Shown here: positions 12,545 to 23,152 of the stretch, piece after piece
Position numbering within the stretch: position 1 is the first letter of the stretch
Layout of the letters: each line of letters starts with the position of its first letter
NCBI GenBank assembly: GCA_030737875.1
Contig: CM060912.1
Location: 331,936,731-332,000,730 of the forward strand
Direction of reading: 5' to 3'
Source of the DNA: Allium sativum
Lineage: Eukaryota; Streptophyta; Magnoliopsida; Asparagales; Amaryllidaceae
DNA: 64,000 nt
The notes under the pieces: model-generated
What the model saw: only the letters and a program-made list of their open reading frames with translations
Told to the model about the DNA's origin: nothing
Database searches by the model: none
Program-made: the position numbers and the translations under genes

Positions 12545-12760
12545 TTCAACACATGAATATTTTTAGCACTTCATATTCACAATAAAAATGTAGATTTTAT
12601 TGTTCAATCTATATATTCAACACATGAATGTTTTCGATTTCACACATACGATAAAAATATGATTTTTATCGTTCTAGTCATTTATTCAACACATGAATAT
12701 TTTCTACAGTTTACATATATAATAAAAATGTGTTTTTTATAGTAAAACAATTTATTTCAA
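12545..12760 (-). repeat. TTCAACACATGAAT repeats in LTR C
   Basis: Irregular copies of a motif around TTCAACACATGAAT, each spaced about 60 bp apart and followed by ATAAAAATG-like sequence. The same set is at about 44130-44345 in the 5' LTR. Confidence 0.6.
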
Positions 12761-12855
12761 AACACGATTATTTTATATAGTTCATACATAAGGTAAAAAT
12801 GTTATTTTTGGTGTTAAAACAATTTATTTAAAATACTAATATTTTATATAGTCTA

Positions 12856-13769
12856 TGTTAGACCCAAAAGTGGTTCTAACACCCAAATTGATTTGAAACA
12901 AGATAAAATGAGATAAAAATGAACACACAGGATTTATAGTGGTTCGGCGAACAAATGCCTACGTCCACTTATTTTTCACTATATTCAATAATTCAGTTGC
13001 AAATACAATGTAAGATTCACTCACAACTCACTTTTGTTCACTCAATTGACTAAAACAAGAAATAAAAGATGATTTGGATTCTCCGGGAGTAATAGAGTTC
13101 GGATGATGGAGGTGATTGAATTCTTTAAGTGCTGAAAAAAGATCCTTCTTTTTGTCTCCAGATGGGGTATTTATAGGTATGAATTTGCTTGAGACTTGAT
13201 CCGGGTCGGGCCACGTGTCATCCATCGCACTCTCTTCGGGTTCGGATGATCTATCAGGTTGACAACGCATCAAAGGGAAGGACGTTAGGGGTAGGAATTA
13301 GTCATAGCCGGTCCGGTTCTCCAGGCGATTTTACAGGAGATTAACATGGATCATAGGTGCGGGTCGGAGGCGTGTAGGTAAGGGGTTCGGATCGGGATAT
13401 CCGATCCGAACCGGATTGGTTTGGGTGTCTCTCCTTCTCTAACCTATTCCGCTCCGCTCCAGTGTTGTAGCAAGCAGATAGCTTTCCGATCCATTCGAGA
13501 TTTAGTTGCCTTCCGATCCGATTGGATATACCTTACCAATCTATTCAGTAAGAGATCACCGATCCGAACAGAGAACTCTATCCGATCCGAACCAATATGC
13601 TGCTCTAACCCGATCCGAACAGAGGACTCTATCCGATCCGAACAGCTGCAGCTATCAATCTGAATTGTAGTGTTTTCCTCCAATCCGAACCGAAGTCTTA
13701 TAATAAAAAATACCCTTCAACGTTTGGTTTCTTGACTTTGTGTTGCCTAGTTCACAAAGTGGGCTAACA
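12856..13769 (-). repeat. 3' LTR of element D
   Basis: 914 bp, nearly identical to 32946-33865. It contains a TATA box on the minus strand (13168-13175) and, in U3, five copies of CGATCCGAAC. One of these forms a palindrome with 12-bp perfect arms (GGTTCGGATCGG and its complement, 5-nt spacer) near 13384-13412. Confidence 0.95.
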
Positions 13770-13790
13770 TTTTGCCCCCTCAAAGGATGC
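13770..13790 (-). promoter_or_regulatory. Polypurine tract of element D
   Basis: The minus strand reads TTTGAGGGGGCAAAA immediately before the LTR start TGTTAGAC. It confirms minus orientation and marks the 3' end of the internal region. Confidence 0.8.
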
Positions 13791-14175
13791 TTCTGTTGTA
13801 CGAAGCGTGCTTTGATGTCGTTTTAAATGCCAGTCCTTGAATCAGAACAGTCAGGAGGAATGCACAGATTTCTATTCGGTTCGGATGTTAGAAGAATGCA
13901 CATTTTCTTCATTTCTGAGCAAATTTGGGAATTTTTCTCGACATATAATGCTTCTTGCAGGCATACCCTTCCTTTATTCTTCTTCTTTTGAACTCAATTC
14001 GAGTCGGATGCTAAATTAATGTGTGAAATTTATTCGGTTCGGATTCCGATCCGAAGCGCTTTCGTGGATTTGGTTCTTGGACATTGGGCCTTCAGGCAAA
14101 GTTGTGCTACTGGGCCTTCTCTCCGGTCCGAGCGGGTGAGAAAGAATAGGAATACGAGGAGTCAACACTACCCCT

Positions 14176-14183
14176 TATATAAA
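14176..14183 (+). promoter_or_regulatory. TATA box for the antisense gene of D
   Basis: TATATAAA is followed by a TC-rich stretch and AAACCCTAG, as in many plant 5' leaders. Upstream, around 14030-14060, are GGTTCGGAT/ATCCGAAG motifs like those in the LTR U3. A leader intron could run from a donor near 14310 to an acceptor near 15159 and would remove the intervening small ORFs. Confidence 0.55.
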
Positions 14184-15165
14184 TCCACCACCGTCTTCTT
14201 TCTTTTCTTCTTCTTTTCTGCCGCCGCTTCCAAACCCTAGTATCGAAAACTTCAGAAACTCAAATATCCTGAAATCATTCCTTGTAGATTTCTCAAATCG
14301 AACATATAGGTAGCTTTTTAATCTCGAATAACTTCGTTGTAACTGTACTTGATTTCAATTCGTGGTTGATTGGGATGGTTTAGCCACGGGGCTTTGCTTG
14401 AACTCCACATCGTTACTGGTGGATCCGCCATCACTTCGTGGCGTTGAGAGGTTGGAGAGGGCAAATATTTGTCCTCAACTGGAGCTTTGGTGATAGAACG
14501 GATTTGTTTGTGAGTGGGGGGAAAGAGGAAGAAGATGAAGAGCGTGATGACAAATTGGAGTTGGTTCGGGTAGAAGACGAAGGAGCAAAAAGGAAGGAGA
14601 AGGAAAGGGGATCGGTTCGGGTTGCATACTTTAGAAAGACGGGAAGGAAGGAAAATGTCGGTTCGGGTCGGAGAAGTGAATGGGATAAGAGGTTGAAATA
14701 AATGGACTGGTTAAGTGATGCTGGTTCGGTTCGGATCAGGTCACCCGATCCGATCAGATCAGTCCTGCTTCCGAACCCGTTGTTTCCCTTGTCTTGAACT
14801 GACCTTGCTTTAATGAAGCATCCGAACCGACCCTATATCTGTATTTGTATTGAGCCAATTATCATATGCATATCCGAACCGAACCGAACGTATCAAACTT
14901 GGCACACAAAGACTACCCAACTAATTCAACTAACATTCACTCTAGACAATAACTTCGTGGACAGTTAGGATAGTGCCTTGCGAACATAAACGAGAATTGA
15001 GAACAACTCCGACTATCACTTCCTCTTCAAAGCTTCGTCTTACATTGCTGTACTTTTATTTTGCATTTCCCATATTTGCTGCACACACTTTAGTTCACAC
15101 ACATACACAAAGGGGGGCACGGGATAATTCACTCTAATCCGTGCTATTGCTTCTTCAATAGTTCC

Positions 15166-18100
15166 ATGACAATGAGGCCCAGACGCTCTTCTCGTCTAGC
15201 TGAGAGGAAAGAAGCCCCGGAAACTCCCAACAAAACCACTCTTGAGGATATATCTTCTTCATCTGATCCAGAATGGGACAGTGAGGGTCCGGATTACGGA
15301 GTTGGTCATCGGGAAAGCGACGAAATGTCTTCAGAGAATGAAGTTTCCCTGGGCTTTGAGGAGGAAGGAGGGATTGGTGACAATCGAGCACCCGATGAAT
15401 TTGACTCAGCCATTATATTGGAGTCACCTCCAGATTCCGTAGAATCGACAATCGACAACGACCGACTTGTTCGAATTTGCTTAAAGTATGGAATAATGAA
15501 AAGGGACACCCTAGTGCCCTCACGCTCTGACCGTCCCCACAACCCTCCAGAAGGATACATGACGGTCACTCGATTGATGTGCATGGTCGGCGCCATTCCT
15601 CCATTCTCGCCTTTCATCGTTGATTTCTTAAGACAAATGCGGATTGCCCCCATGCAGTTGCATCCCAATTCATATGCTTATTTGCATACCTTGTTCATAG
15701 CATATCGTGAAATTCTAGGCGTAGAGCTCACGTTCGATGATGTTCATTTCTTCTATAATTTCAAACATCGGACTAGAGAAACTCCATCTTTCTGTTACTT
15801 TGAATCAGTCCCAAAAAGGAAGATAATCTCTACGCCATTTAGTAGTAAAGCTGGAGATTCCAGACTAGAGTGGTTCTATATAAAGCAACAGTCTGGATGC
15901 GCCAGGAGATGGACAAAATCAAGTAAAGCATTGATTTTCTGAACCCGGACTCTATACACTTGAATCATCACCCTGACCTGTTTTCCTTTTTGTTTGCAGT
16001 CGACAATCCCAAACAGATATCTGATCAGGTGTTCTTTGATCGGATGCACCGTCTTCTTAATGGCGATCAAAAATTCCTGACTATCGACGAGGTCCTTAAA
16101 GATGAATACCTTCATTTTCACGGGCTGCTATCCGTTTTCCGTAGCATCGGTCATGGGACGGTCCCTTATGCATACATTCCTCCAGTGGAAACAGTTCCAG
16201 AGATAGGAGAAGGCTCGGGAATTCCTACAGCTCCTCTTCAAACTTCACCTTCTCCCTCTTCCACACAAGATGACGAACTGGCTAATCTGGCCGAAAAACA
16301 TCGTGAAGGGTATATTGCCCCCGAGGAAACTACTTCTCCAGACAAGTCAAAATCTTCCCAAGAGTCGCCACTTCACGCTTCCGAAGGGGATGTTCCTAGC
16401 ACTGACGAACACATATTTCAGGGTTTGGGGGATCTCCCCTTACCTGAGACTATATATACTTCAGAGGATTTCAGGAAGGACCCTTTAGTCTTCACCTCTT
16501 CTGAAGAAACTACTCCCGCCAAGGCCAAAGAGCCTGCCCGCACCAGTCTAGCTTCAGACTCGGGTTGGTTGGGGGGATACACACCACTTAGGATGCACTT
16601 TACACCGCAGCATTAGCATTCATTGTACTTCTTTCTCCATGAATCCATCGATTCTAAACTTCGTTTATTTTATCGTGCAGGTACAATGTCTCGATCCTAT
16701 TATGATATAAGAAAGCTTCGTCGCAGCATTTCCAATCCTCCTCAGGATGCCGAGTATGATCGCCGGGATGACCGTGGTAGGGAGGAGAGAAGACCTTATG
16801 ATCCCTATCGATCTCGGCCCTCACGCTCCCGCTCACCAGTTCGACCGGAACAAGAGAAATACAAGAGCTATCAAGGTCGTAGGGAGGAGGATAGACCACC
16901 ATCTAAGGATTCCACTTCCTCCCATGAAAAGCGGAGTAGAGAGAAAACTCCTCCAAAGGAAACCGGGTCTCGAAGTAAGCAAAAAGTCCCTGCTACTAAA
17001 CGACCTAGGACAGACAAGGGTTCTACAGAATCTTCTTCAGGAAGGGACACCGAATTAACAATCCTCGCTCCTCCTCCACCAGATGCGGGAACCGCAGTAA
17101 AGCTGGCATATTTAAAGGAGCAATTTCCCGAGCACTACTTCGAGACTCTGACCTTTCTACCTACCCTTGAACCTATTTCTTCTAATTGGGCAGATGAGGC
17201 CAAGGCAAAAATTGATTTGGTAGAAAAACAATATTCCGAGATGTTCAAGTATTCACGCAATCTTTCTAGAATCATCCGCACTCTAATGACAAATGCTAAC
17301 TCAATGCAAAAGACCGCGGAGGAGGATACTAAGGCCTTAAAAACCTTAGGAAAAGACTTAGAAGACACTCAAGCTCAACTAGCTGTTGCTCAAAAGAACG
17401 CTTCTAACTTCAAACAACAGTTTGAGGACATGCAAAAGCGCTATCATGACTTGCTTGAATCCCACACTCAGGAGCGTTCTGAGTTGAAGAAGCAAGCTGA
17501 CGAGGCCAAATCAGAGGCTGCTAAGACACGCCTTGCTTATGCTGAGCTTGAGCAGAAAAACGCCGAGTTAGCGAAGAGGAGTGCTGAATTAGAAAAGAAG
17601 AACGCTGACTTGGCTTCAAAATTGTTGGAGGCAGAGAACAGGGCTGCTCTGGCTGAGGGCAATGTGGAGTGCGCTATTAAATCTGCGGAGGAAACCCGCA
17701 AACAACTATCAGAGGCGGAGGCTGATATTCAGGGCTTCGGCGAGCTAATGATTGAATTCTTCGCGCACATTATTCGTCGTCGAAACATTTCTTGGATCGA
17801 GAACTATCCATCCACTCTGGTTCAAGTGTGGAATCAAATTGTTGAGTGGGAAAAAGAAGAACTTAAGGTCGATTCCCTTGATGAAGATAAGCTGATGGAG
17901 AAATACTTGAGAGACGACGAACCGGAGCGCCTAGCTGAAGGGCGCCGTCTAATTGCTGAGGCCATGGAAGAAGAGAGGCGGAAGTCTAAACAGAAAACCA
18001 TTCCCGAAGCTGGCTCCTCTTCTTCTGCTCCTGCAACTCCCGAAGTAGAAGGGTATGATCCCGAAAACCCGGGAATTCCCCGGACAACTTTGCTATCTCC

Positions 18101-18857
18101 CATTCCTGAAATAACTCCAGAGGTAGTAGTCACCCCCACTGAAAAGTCTTCAGAAGGTATTCCTATCTTTTCTCCTCAATTTGCCAAGGCTACTACTACC
18201 TTTGGCTACATGATTGAACGTTCGATGAGAAATCCTTTGCTTTCGCCTGAGTTGATAACCGATGTTTCTCATTTTGTAGGCGTTGAATCATCCGCAAAGA
18301 CAGATGTAGCTCAAGGAGCTGTTGCTGGGACGAAGCCCGCTGATAGGGTCAAAGAAGGGGAAGACAAGGCTGCTTCCACAGACCTGGGGGAAAGAAGTGA
18401 GCCAACTAATGTCACTACTCCCCATGATGAAGAAATGATTGCAGCTTTAAAAGACGACGGAGGAGACGAGGGGCATGATGAGGAACCGGAGGTTGCAATA
18501 ACTGGGGAATCGAAAAGCGCTGATGACGTTACCTTGGCTGCCATGAAGGCTGATCAAGACAAGCGCTTGCAATTAAAGGCCGAAGAACTAGACCCTGAGG
18601 TCCTCAAGCCCCTCGCAGTTGTGGATGCAGGTTCAAGGTTAGTTGTTAAGCTCTCAACTAGATCTATTACCGAAGAACTTGCTAAAAAATCTTCTCTTGA
18701 TTCCAGTGCCCCGCCCTCCGGGAAGAAGTCTGCTGGCTCCAGTACCACATCTTCAGGGAAAAAGAAATCAAAACGAATCTTGACTGAAGCCGAGAAGGAG
18801 GCAAAGGATACAGAGAAAGCTGCCAAGAAATCGAAGGCTCATCCCAAACCCAAATAG
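15166..18857 (+). CDS. Antisense gene of element D, three exons, Transposase_28-like
   Basis: I model exons 15166-15922, 16000-16563 and 16681-18857. Intron 1 (77 bp) starts GTAAAG and ends TTTGCAG; intron 2 (117 bp) starts GTTGGT and ends CGTGCAG. Both preserve the frame, giving 3498 nt and about 1165 residues. Residues about 105-225 resemble the plant 'putative gypsy type transposon' family (PF04195): GYMTV, then PPFSPF, QLHPNSYAYL and a hydrophobic helix. Exon 3 starts with an RS-rich segment, then a long Ala/Glu/Lys coiled coil (about exon-3 residues 200-370), then acidic and lysine-rich tails. It lies between pol and the polypurine tract, opposite to gag-pol, with its own TATA and poly(A) signals. 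The frame is intact although pol is broken. Function is unknown; the second donor is the least certain part. Confidence 0.75.
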
Positions 18858-18969
18858 TGGGTTCCCCTGTATCTTTTTAGCATCTTTGTGAACCAATAAG
18901 TGCTGCTACAAAAACAGCTTCCGCACTTTCTTTTTTGGCTATTTCCCTGTACAAATTCATTCATTTGTA

Positions 18970-18975
18970 AATAAA
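18970..18975 (+). terminator. Poly(A) signal of the antisense gene
   Basis: AATAAA lies in GTAAATAAAAATAA, 113 nt after the stop codon, in a T-rich context. It is the first good signal downstream. Confidence 0.5.
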
Positions 18976-19200
18976 AATAATTCACTTTTTGCAATGTTTA
19001 TTTGTCAGTAGTTCTGCACTTATGTAAAAATGCATGTCTATAGTTATGAAACAAAGTTGTGGAGGGGGGAAATATGTGTATGTATATGTGTCCCCAATCA
19101 ATTTCCATAAGTTATTCAACGCTTAACCATGCAATCTGAATGCTCCCAATTCTCTAACGGGATAGCATTTCCTGTGTCATCAATACCTGTTGTTTTTCCT

Positions 19201-19510
19201 GGCATTTCTTTTATACTCTCTCTCATTCTCTTGAGAGTTAGAGTTCGAGCTTAGTTATCTATTCATTCCCCGGTCTCTCAACGGGAAAAGATTTCTTTCT
19301 CGGCGCTCGGTCGGAGACGCCTTTATACTCTCTTTCTCTCTGGAAAGTTAGAGTTCGGAGTAGAATCTCTTTTTCAGCGCTCAGTCGGAGACGCTTTTAT
19401 ACTCTCTCTCTTTCTCTGGAGAGTTAGAGTTAAGAATAGGATTTCTTCTTCAGCGCTCAGTCTGAGACGCTTTTATACTTTCTCTCTTTCTCTGGAGAGT
19501 TAGAGTTAGG
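19201..19510. repeat. About 75-bp tandem repeat between pol and the antisense gene
   Basis: Units carry GGAGACGC, TTTATACTCTCTCTCTTTC and GAGAGTTAGAGTT. Landmarks recur at 19313, 19387 and 19463, with a degenerate copy from 19201. Tat-lineage elements often carry tandem repeats in this region. Confidence 0.8.
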
Positions 19511-19810
19511 ATGTCGTTTTCTCATCCTTTTAAGTCTTATTGCACAAATAATCATTGTGCTTCTTTTTATGTCCAAACTGTTTTCAACCTTTTTTAGGCT
19601 CAGAGTTATCCTGTATTTTATAATCACAACAGAACAACTAATGAATGTAAATGCATAAAAATAAATAACACACAATATTTTTATAGTGGTTCAGCTAAGT
19701 CGTAGCCTACATCCACTTTATAGTCTTTTATTCATATCATCAGATTTTCCCAAGGCAAGTCATGTCTTGTTACAGAATTCACAGAAAAAATAACAAAAAG
19801 TATAGCATTT

Positions 19811-22516
19811 CTAATCCAAATATCGCATTAAGTGTTGGGCATTCCATGCTCGAGGAACTTCTTCGCCATCTACGGTCGTTAACTTGAAGGTTCCTTTTTC
19901 AAGTTTCCGTTGGATGACAAAGGGTCCTTCCCATTTTGGGCCGAGGTGAGGAAGGGATGGAAAAACTCTCTTTAGCACCAAATCTCCTGGTTCAAAAGTT
20001 CTGAGACGAACTTTTTTGTCATAATAGCGTGCCATCTGACGTCGATGTCTTGCTGCACGCAAGTCTGCTTCATCCCTTTTCTCTTCGATTTCATCAAGAG
20101 ACTCAAGTAAAAGTGCCCGATTCGTCATCGGGTCATAATACGTCACCCTGTGGGAAGGAACTTCCAGTTCAACTGGAATTACTGCTTCTGAGCCAAAGGA
20201 GAGAGAGAAAGGGGTATGACCGGTAGCCGTTTTAAACGTTGTTCGATATGCCCACAAAGCTAGGGGCAATTCATCAACCCATTTTGCCTTTGCACGCTCT
20301 AATCGCTTCTTGAGGATGGATTTTATTACCTTGTTTATTGCCTCTACTTGCCCATTCGATTGTGGATAGGCAACTGCAGTATACCGTTTGTCTATCTTAT
20401 ATTTCTGGCAAAAATTTCTGAATTCAATGCTATCAAATTGGGTCCCGTTGTCAGTAATAATCGTCCTTGGGATCCCGAATCGGCATATAATATTTCTGAC
20501 CACAAAACTTATCACCTTTCTTGTTGTGATCTTAGTCAAGGGCTCAGCTTCCACCCACTTCGTGAAATAATCCACGGCTACTATTGCGTACTTAGCTCCT
20601 CCTTTTGCAATTGGTAAAACTCCAATGATATCAATTCCCCATGTGGCAAATGGCCAAGGACTCACCATCGATTTAAGCTGAGTTGACGGTACCCTGGGGA
20701 TTTTGGCGAATCTCTGGCACTTATCGCAGCGTCGTGAATAATCAGCTGCATCTTTGTTGATCGTAGGCCAGAAGTATCCGTACCGCAATATTTTCTTTGC
20801 TAAAGTTTGACCTCCTGTATGATCTCCACACTCACCTTCGTGTACTTCTCTTAGTACACGCTTGATGTCGTCGTGTGCGATACATCGTAACAGGGGCATA
20901 GAAAATCCTTGTCTATAGAGAATATCGTCTTGTATAACATATCTGGTAGCTTTGCGCACTACAGCTCTTTTTTCACTCTTCTTTGATGGGAGTGTCCCAT
21001 TCTTAAGAAAATTCTTAATTGGAGTCATCCATGACTCCTTCTCTGGTTCCGCTTCAAAAGCGAATTCAATTTCCATTGACTCAAAGCTTGGCGACTCCAA
21101 CGTTTCAATTGGAATTACCTCAGTCTCTTCTGGATTGTCGGAACTAGCCAATTTTGCCAGTCTATCCGCTTTCTGGTTTTCAACTCTGGGAATATGTGTT
21201 ATGTTGTACCGCTCTAAGCTATTTAATAGCTCTTTCACTTTCTTGAGGTAGGCGACAAGTCGAGGTCCTCGAGCCGCGAATTCCTCTCGCACTTGACAAA
21301 CAACAATTTTAGAGTCACAAAATATGTCTATCATTTTTACTCCAAGATCCTTAGCAAGTTTCAGCCCGGCAATCAGGGCTTCATATTCGGAGTCATTATT
21401 AGTTGCCGAAAATTCTAACCGTAGGGCGTAATATAACGACCGTCCCTCGGGAGTAACTAAGACAATTCCAGCTCCGGACCTTCGGTCATTCTTAGCTCCA
21501 TCTGTATATAATTTCCACGGATTCATCTCTAGTTCTTCCGCAGATTTAACCACTCGGTCATTGATTGTTTCCTCCTCTGGAATGGTGAATTCCGCAATGA
21601 AATCTGCTAACGCTTGCCCCCTGATTGACTTTCGTGGTTGAAAATTCAAATCAAACTGACTTAGCTCTATGTTCCATTTGATCAACCTTCCTGATGCTTC
21701 GGGTCTCTGCAATACCTGCCTTAAGGGTTGGTCGGTGTATATGGTTATCGGATGGGCTTGGAAATAGTGACGAAGTTTTCGGGATGCAATCAGGAGGCTG
21801 TAAGCGAGCTTCTCAATTTTCGGATAGTTGCGCTCTGCCGCTGCTAATTTCTTACTCACATAGTACACCGGCCTTTGTACTTTGTCTTCTTCTCGAACCA
21901 GGGCTGTACTGACAGCGTGGGCCGAGACTGCCAAATAAACAAATAATTCTTCGTGATCTACGGGCTTTGACAAAATTGGCGGTTTCTCTAGCAGGTCTAA
22001 CAGATTTTGGAAGGCCTTAACACAATCGGGAGTCCACTGGAAGTTCTTCTTTCCCCTTTTTATCAAATCAAAAAACGGAACACATTTATCTGTGGCTTTG
22101 GAGATGAATCTACTCAGCGCCGCTACCTTCCCTGCCAGACTTTGGACGTCTTTAATTCTCCTCGGTTCTTCGATGTTTCTGATTGCTGTTATCTGGCTAG
22201 GGTTGATTTCAATTCCTCGGGAACTCACAATAAAGCCAAGGAACTTTCCCGATGCCACTCCAAATGAGCATTTCAGAGGATTCAATTTCATCCGATACTT
22301 CCGCAAGATACCAAACATTTCCGCTAAGTCTTGCGTATGACTGGAAGACTGCTTTGATTTGACAAGCATATCATCCACATAAACTTCCATAGTTTTTCCT
22401 ATTTGATCATAAAACATTCTATTTACCAAGCGCTGATAAGTAGCTCCAGCGTTTTTTAGCCCGAACGGCATTACAACAAAACAATATAGCCCCAAATTCG
22501 TAATGAAACTCGTATG
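19811..22516 (-). CDS. pol: Pol of element D: RT (C-terminal part), RNase H, second RNase H, integrase
   Basis: The frame is open from just after the stop at 22517 to 19811. In order: RT with MPFGLKNAGATYQRL and the YVDDM catalytic box; the ordinary Ty3/gypsy RNase H; a second RNase H (LYTDGAKN, then SEYEALIAG, then DSKIV) typical of the Tat lineage; integrase with an H..H and CDKCQ zinc finger and a D,D,E core (WGIDIIG, TDNGTQF, NGQVEAIN); and a GPF-type C-terminal segment ending NAQHLMRYLD. No chromodomain is present. Length and domain order are normal. It would be translated only as part of the gag-pol readthrough product. In this copy the nonsense codon at 22517-22519 cuts it off from the RT N-terminus. 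Confidence 0.92.
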   Translation of the reverse strand, partial: HTSFITNLGLYCFVVMPFGLKNAGATYQRLVNRMFYDQIGKTMEVYVDDMLVKSKQSSSHTQDLAEMFGILRKYRMKLNPLKCSFGVASGKFLGFIVSSRGIEINPSQITAIRNIEEPRRIKDVQSLAGKVAALSRFISKATDKCVPFFDLIKRGKKNFQWTPDCVKAFQNLLDLLEKPPILSKPVDHEELFVYLAVSAHAVSTALVREEDKVQRPVYYVSKKLAAAERNYPKIEKLAYSLLIASRKLRHYFQAHPITIYTDQPLRQVLQRPEASGRLIKWNIELSQFDLNFQPRKSIRGQALADFIAEFTIPEEETINDRVVKSAEELEMNPWKLYTDGAKNDRRSGAGIVLVTPEGRSLYYALRLEFSATNNDSEYEALIAGLKLAKDLGVKMIDIFCDSKIVVCQVREEFAARGPRLVAYLKKVKELLNSLERYNITHIPRVENQKADRLAKLASSDNPEETEVIPIETLESPSFESMEIEFAFEAEPEKESWMTPIKNFLKNGTLPSKKSEKRAVVRKATRYVIQDDILYRQGFSMPLLRCIAHDDIKRVLREVHEGECGDHTGGQTLAKKILRYGYFWPTINKDAADYSRRCDKCQRFAKIPRVPSTQLKSMVSPWPFATWGIDIIGVLPIAKGGAKYAIVAVDYFTKWVEAEPLTKITTRKVISFVVRNIICRFGIPRTIITDNGTQFDSIEFRNFCQKYKIDKRYTAVAYPQSNGQVEAINKVIKSILKKRLERAKAKWVDELPLALWAYRTTFKTATGHTPFSLSFGSEAVIPVELEVPSHRVTYYDPMTNRALLLESLDEIEEKRDEADLRAARHRRQMARYYDKKVRLRTFEPGDLVLKRVFPSLPHLGPKWEGPFVIQRKLEKGTFKLTTVDGEEVPRAWNAQHLMRYLD

Positions 22517-23146
22517 CTATTGGTCTGGTATGTGCATAGGAATTTGGTTGTATCCAGAGTATGCGTCCATGAAAGAAAGAAGTTCATGACCTGCTGTCGA
22601 GTCTACAAGCTGGTCAATCCTGGGAAGTGGGAAACTATCTTTCGGGCAAGCTTTATTTAAATCTGAAAAGTCAATACAAGTTCGCCACTTTCCGTTTGAC
22701 TTCTTTACCAAGACGGGATTCGATATCCAATCGGGATAAGTCGAATCTCGAATAAATCCATTTTGCTTCAATTTCTCTACTTCCTCTTTGAGAGCAGCCG
22801 ACCTCTCTGGGCCCAGCATGCGTCTCTTTTGCTTCACAGGTGGATGCTTCGGATTTACATTCAATTTGTGACTTATAATAGAAGGTGATATCCCACACAT
22901 GTCAGCATGGGTCCAGGCGAACACATCTAGGTTTGCCTTTAAGAAGTCCGTCAGTTCTTCAGCACGACGCGGATCCAATTGAGAACCAATCTTCAAAACT
23001 TTCGCTGGATCCGCTTTATCAATGGGAATTTCCACTGTCGCTTCGTTAGGAGTTGCATTCCTAGCCTTTGGTTCCTCGTCTTTTCTGGGATCCAGGTCTT
23101 CTGGCGTCCCTTTGGGCAACTCCCTCGGGTTCAATCTCTCTAATTG
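22517..23146 (-). CDS. pol: Pol of element D: linker and RT N-terminal part, ended by a premature stop
   Basis: This continues in frame after the UAG at 23147-23149. The first 60 residues or so are a charged linker, followed by RT motifs VKKSNGKWR.CIDF.DLNKACPKD and the first catalytic-Asp box MDAYSGYNQI. The frame ends at TAG (22517-22519), a position where a residue such as Glu is usual in the family, and RT resumes in the same frame straight afterwards. The context of this stop (UAG CAU) is not the leaky type, so I take it as a nonsense mutation that inactivates this copy. Confidence 0.85.
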   Translation of the reverse strand, partial: QLERLNPRELPKGTPEDLDPRKDEEPKARNATPNEATVEIPIDKADPAKVLKIGSQLDPRRAEELTDFLKANLDVFAWTHADMCGISPSIISHKLNVNPKHPPVKQKRRMLGPERSAALKEEVEKLKQNGFIRDSTYPDWISNPVLVKKSNGKWRTCIDFSDLNKACPKDSFPLPRIDQLVDSTAGHELLSFMDAYSGYNQIPMHIPDQ

Positions 23147-23152
23147 CTATGC
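23138..23152 (-). promoter_or_regulatory. Leaky stop codon between protease and RT of D
   Basis: The minus strand reads GCA TAG CAA TTA GAG. UAG followed by CAAUUA fits the tobamovirus-type readthrough consensus UAG CAR YYA exactly. The frame is the same on both sides. This would set a low pol:gag ratio. Confidence 0.75.

Larger units (their letters stand above)
10090..12855 (-). repeat. 3' LTR of element C, outer part
   Basis: This part begins on the plus strand as TGTGATGACCCC and is collinear with the 5' LTR from 41673 up to the D insertion point. It ends in GTCTA, the left target copy of D. Confidence 0.9.

Noticed and set aside
14438..14701. 87-codon ORF upstream of the antisense gene
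   Set aside because: It is a low-complexity Glu/Lys/Arg stretch within the probable leader intron, with no family resemblance.
15166..18857. A host SR-type or myosin-like gene
   Set aside because: It lies inside paired LTRs of D, between pol and the polypurine tract, where Tat elements carry an antisense ORF.
22517..22519. Second readthrough stop in D
   Set aside because: The UAG is followed by CAU ACG, not CARYYA, and falls within the RT core, so a nonsense mutation is more likely.
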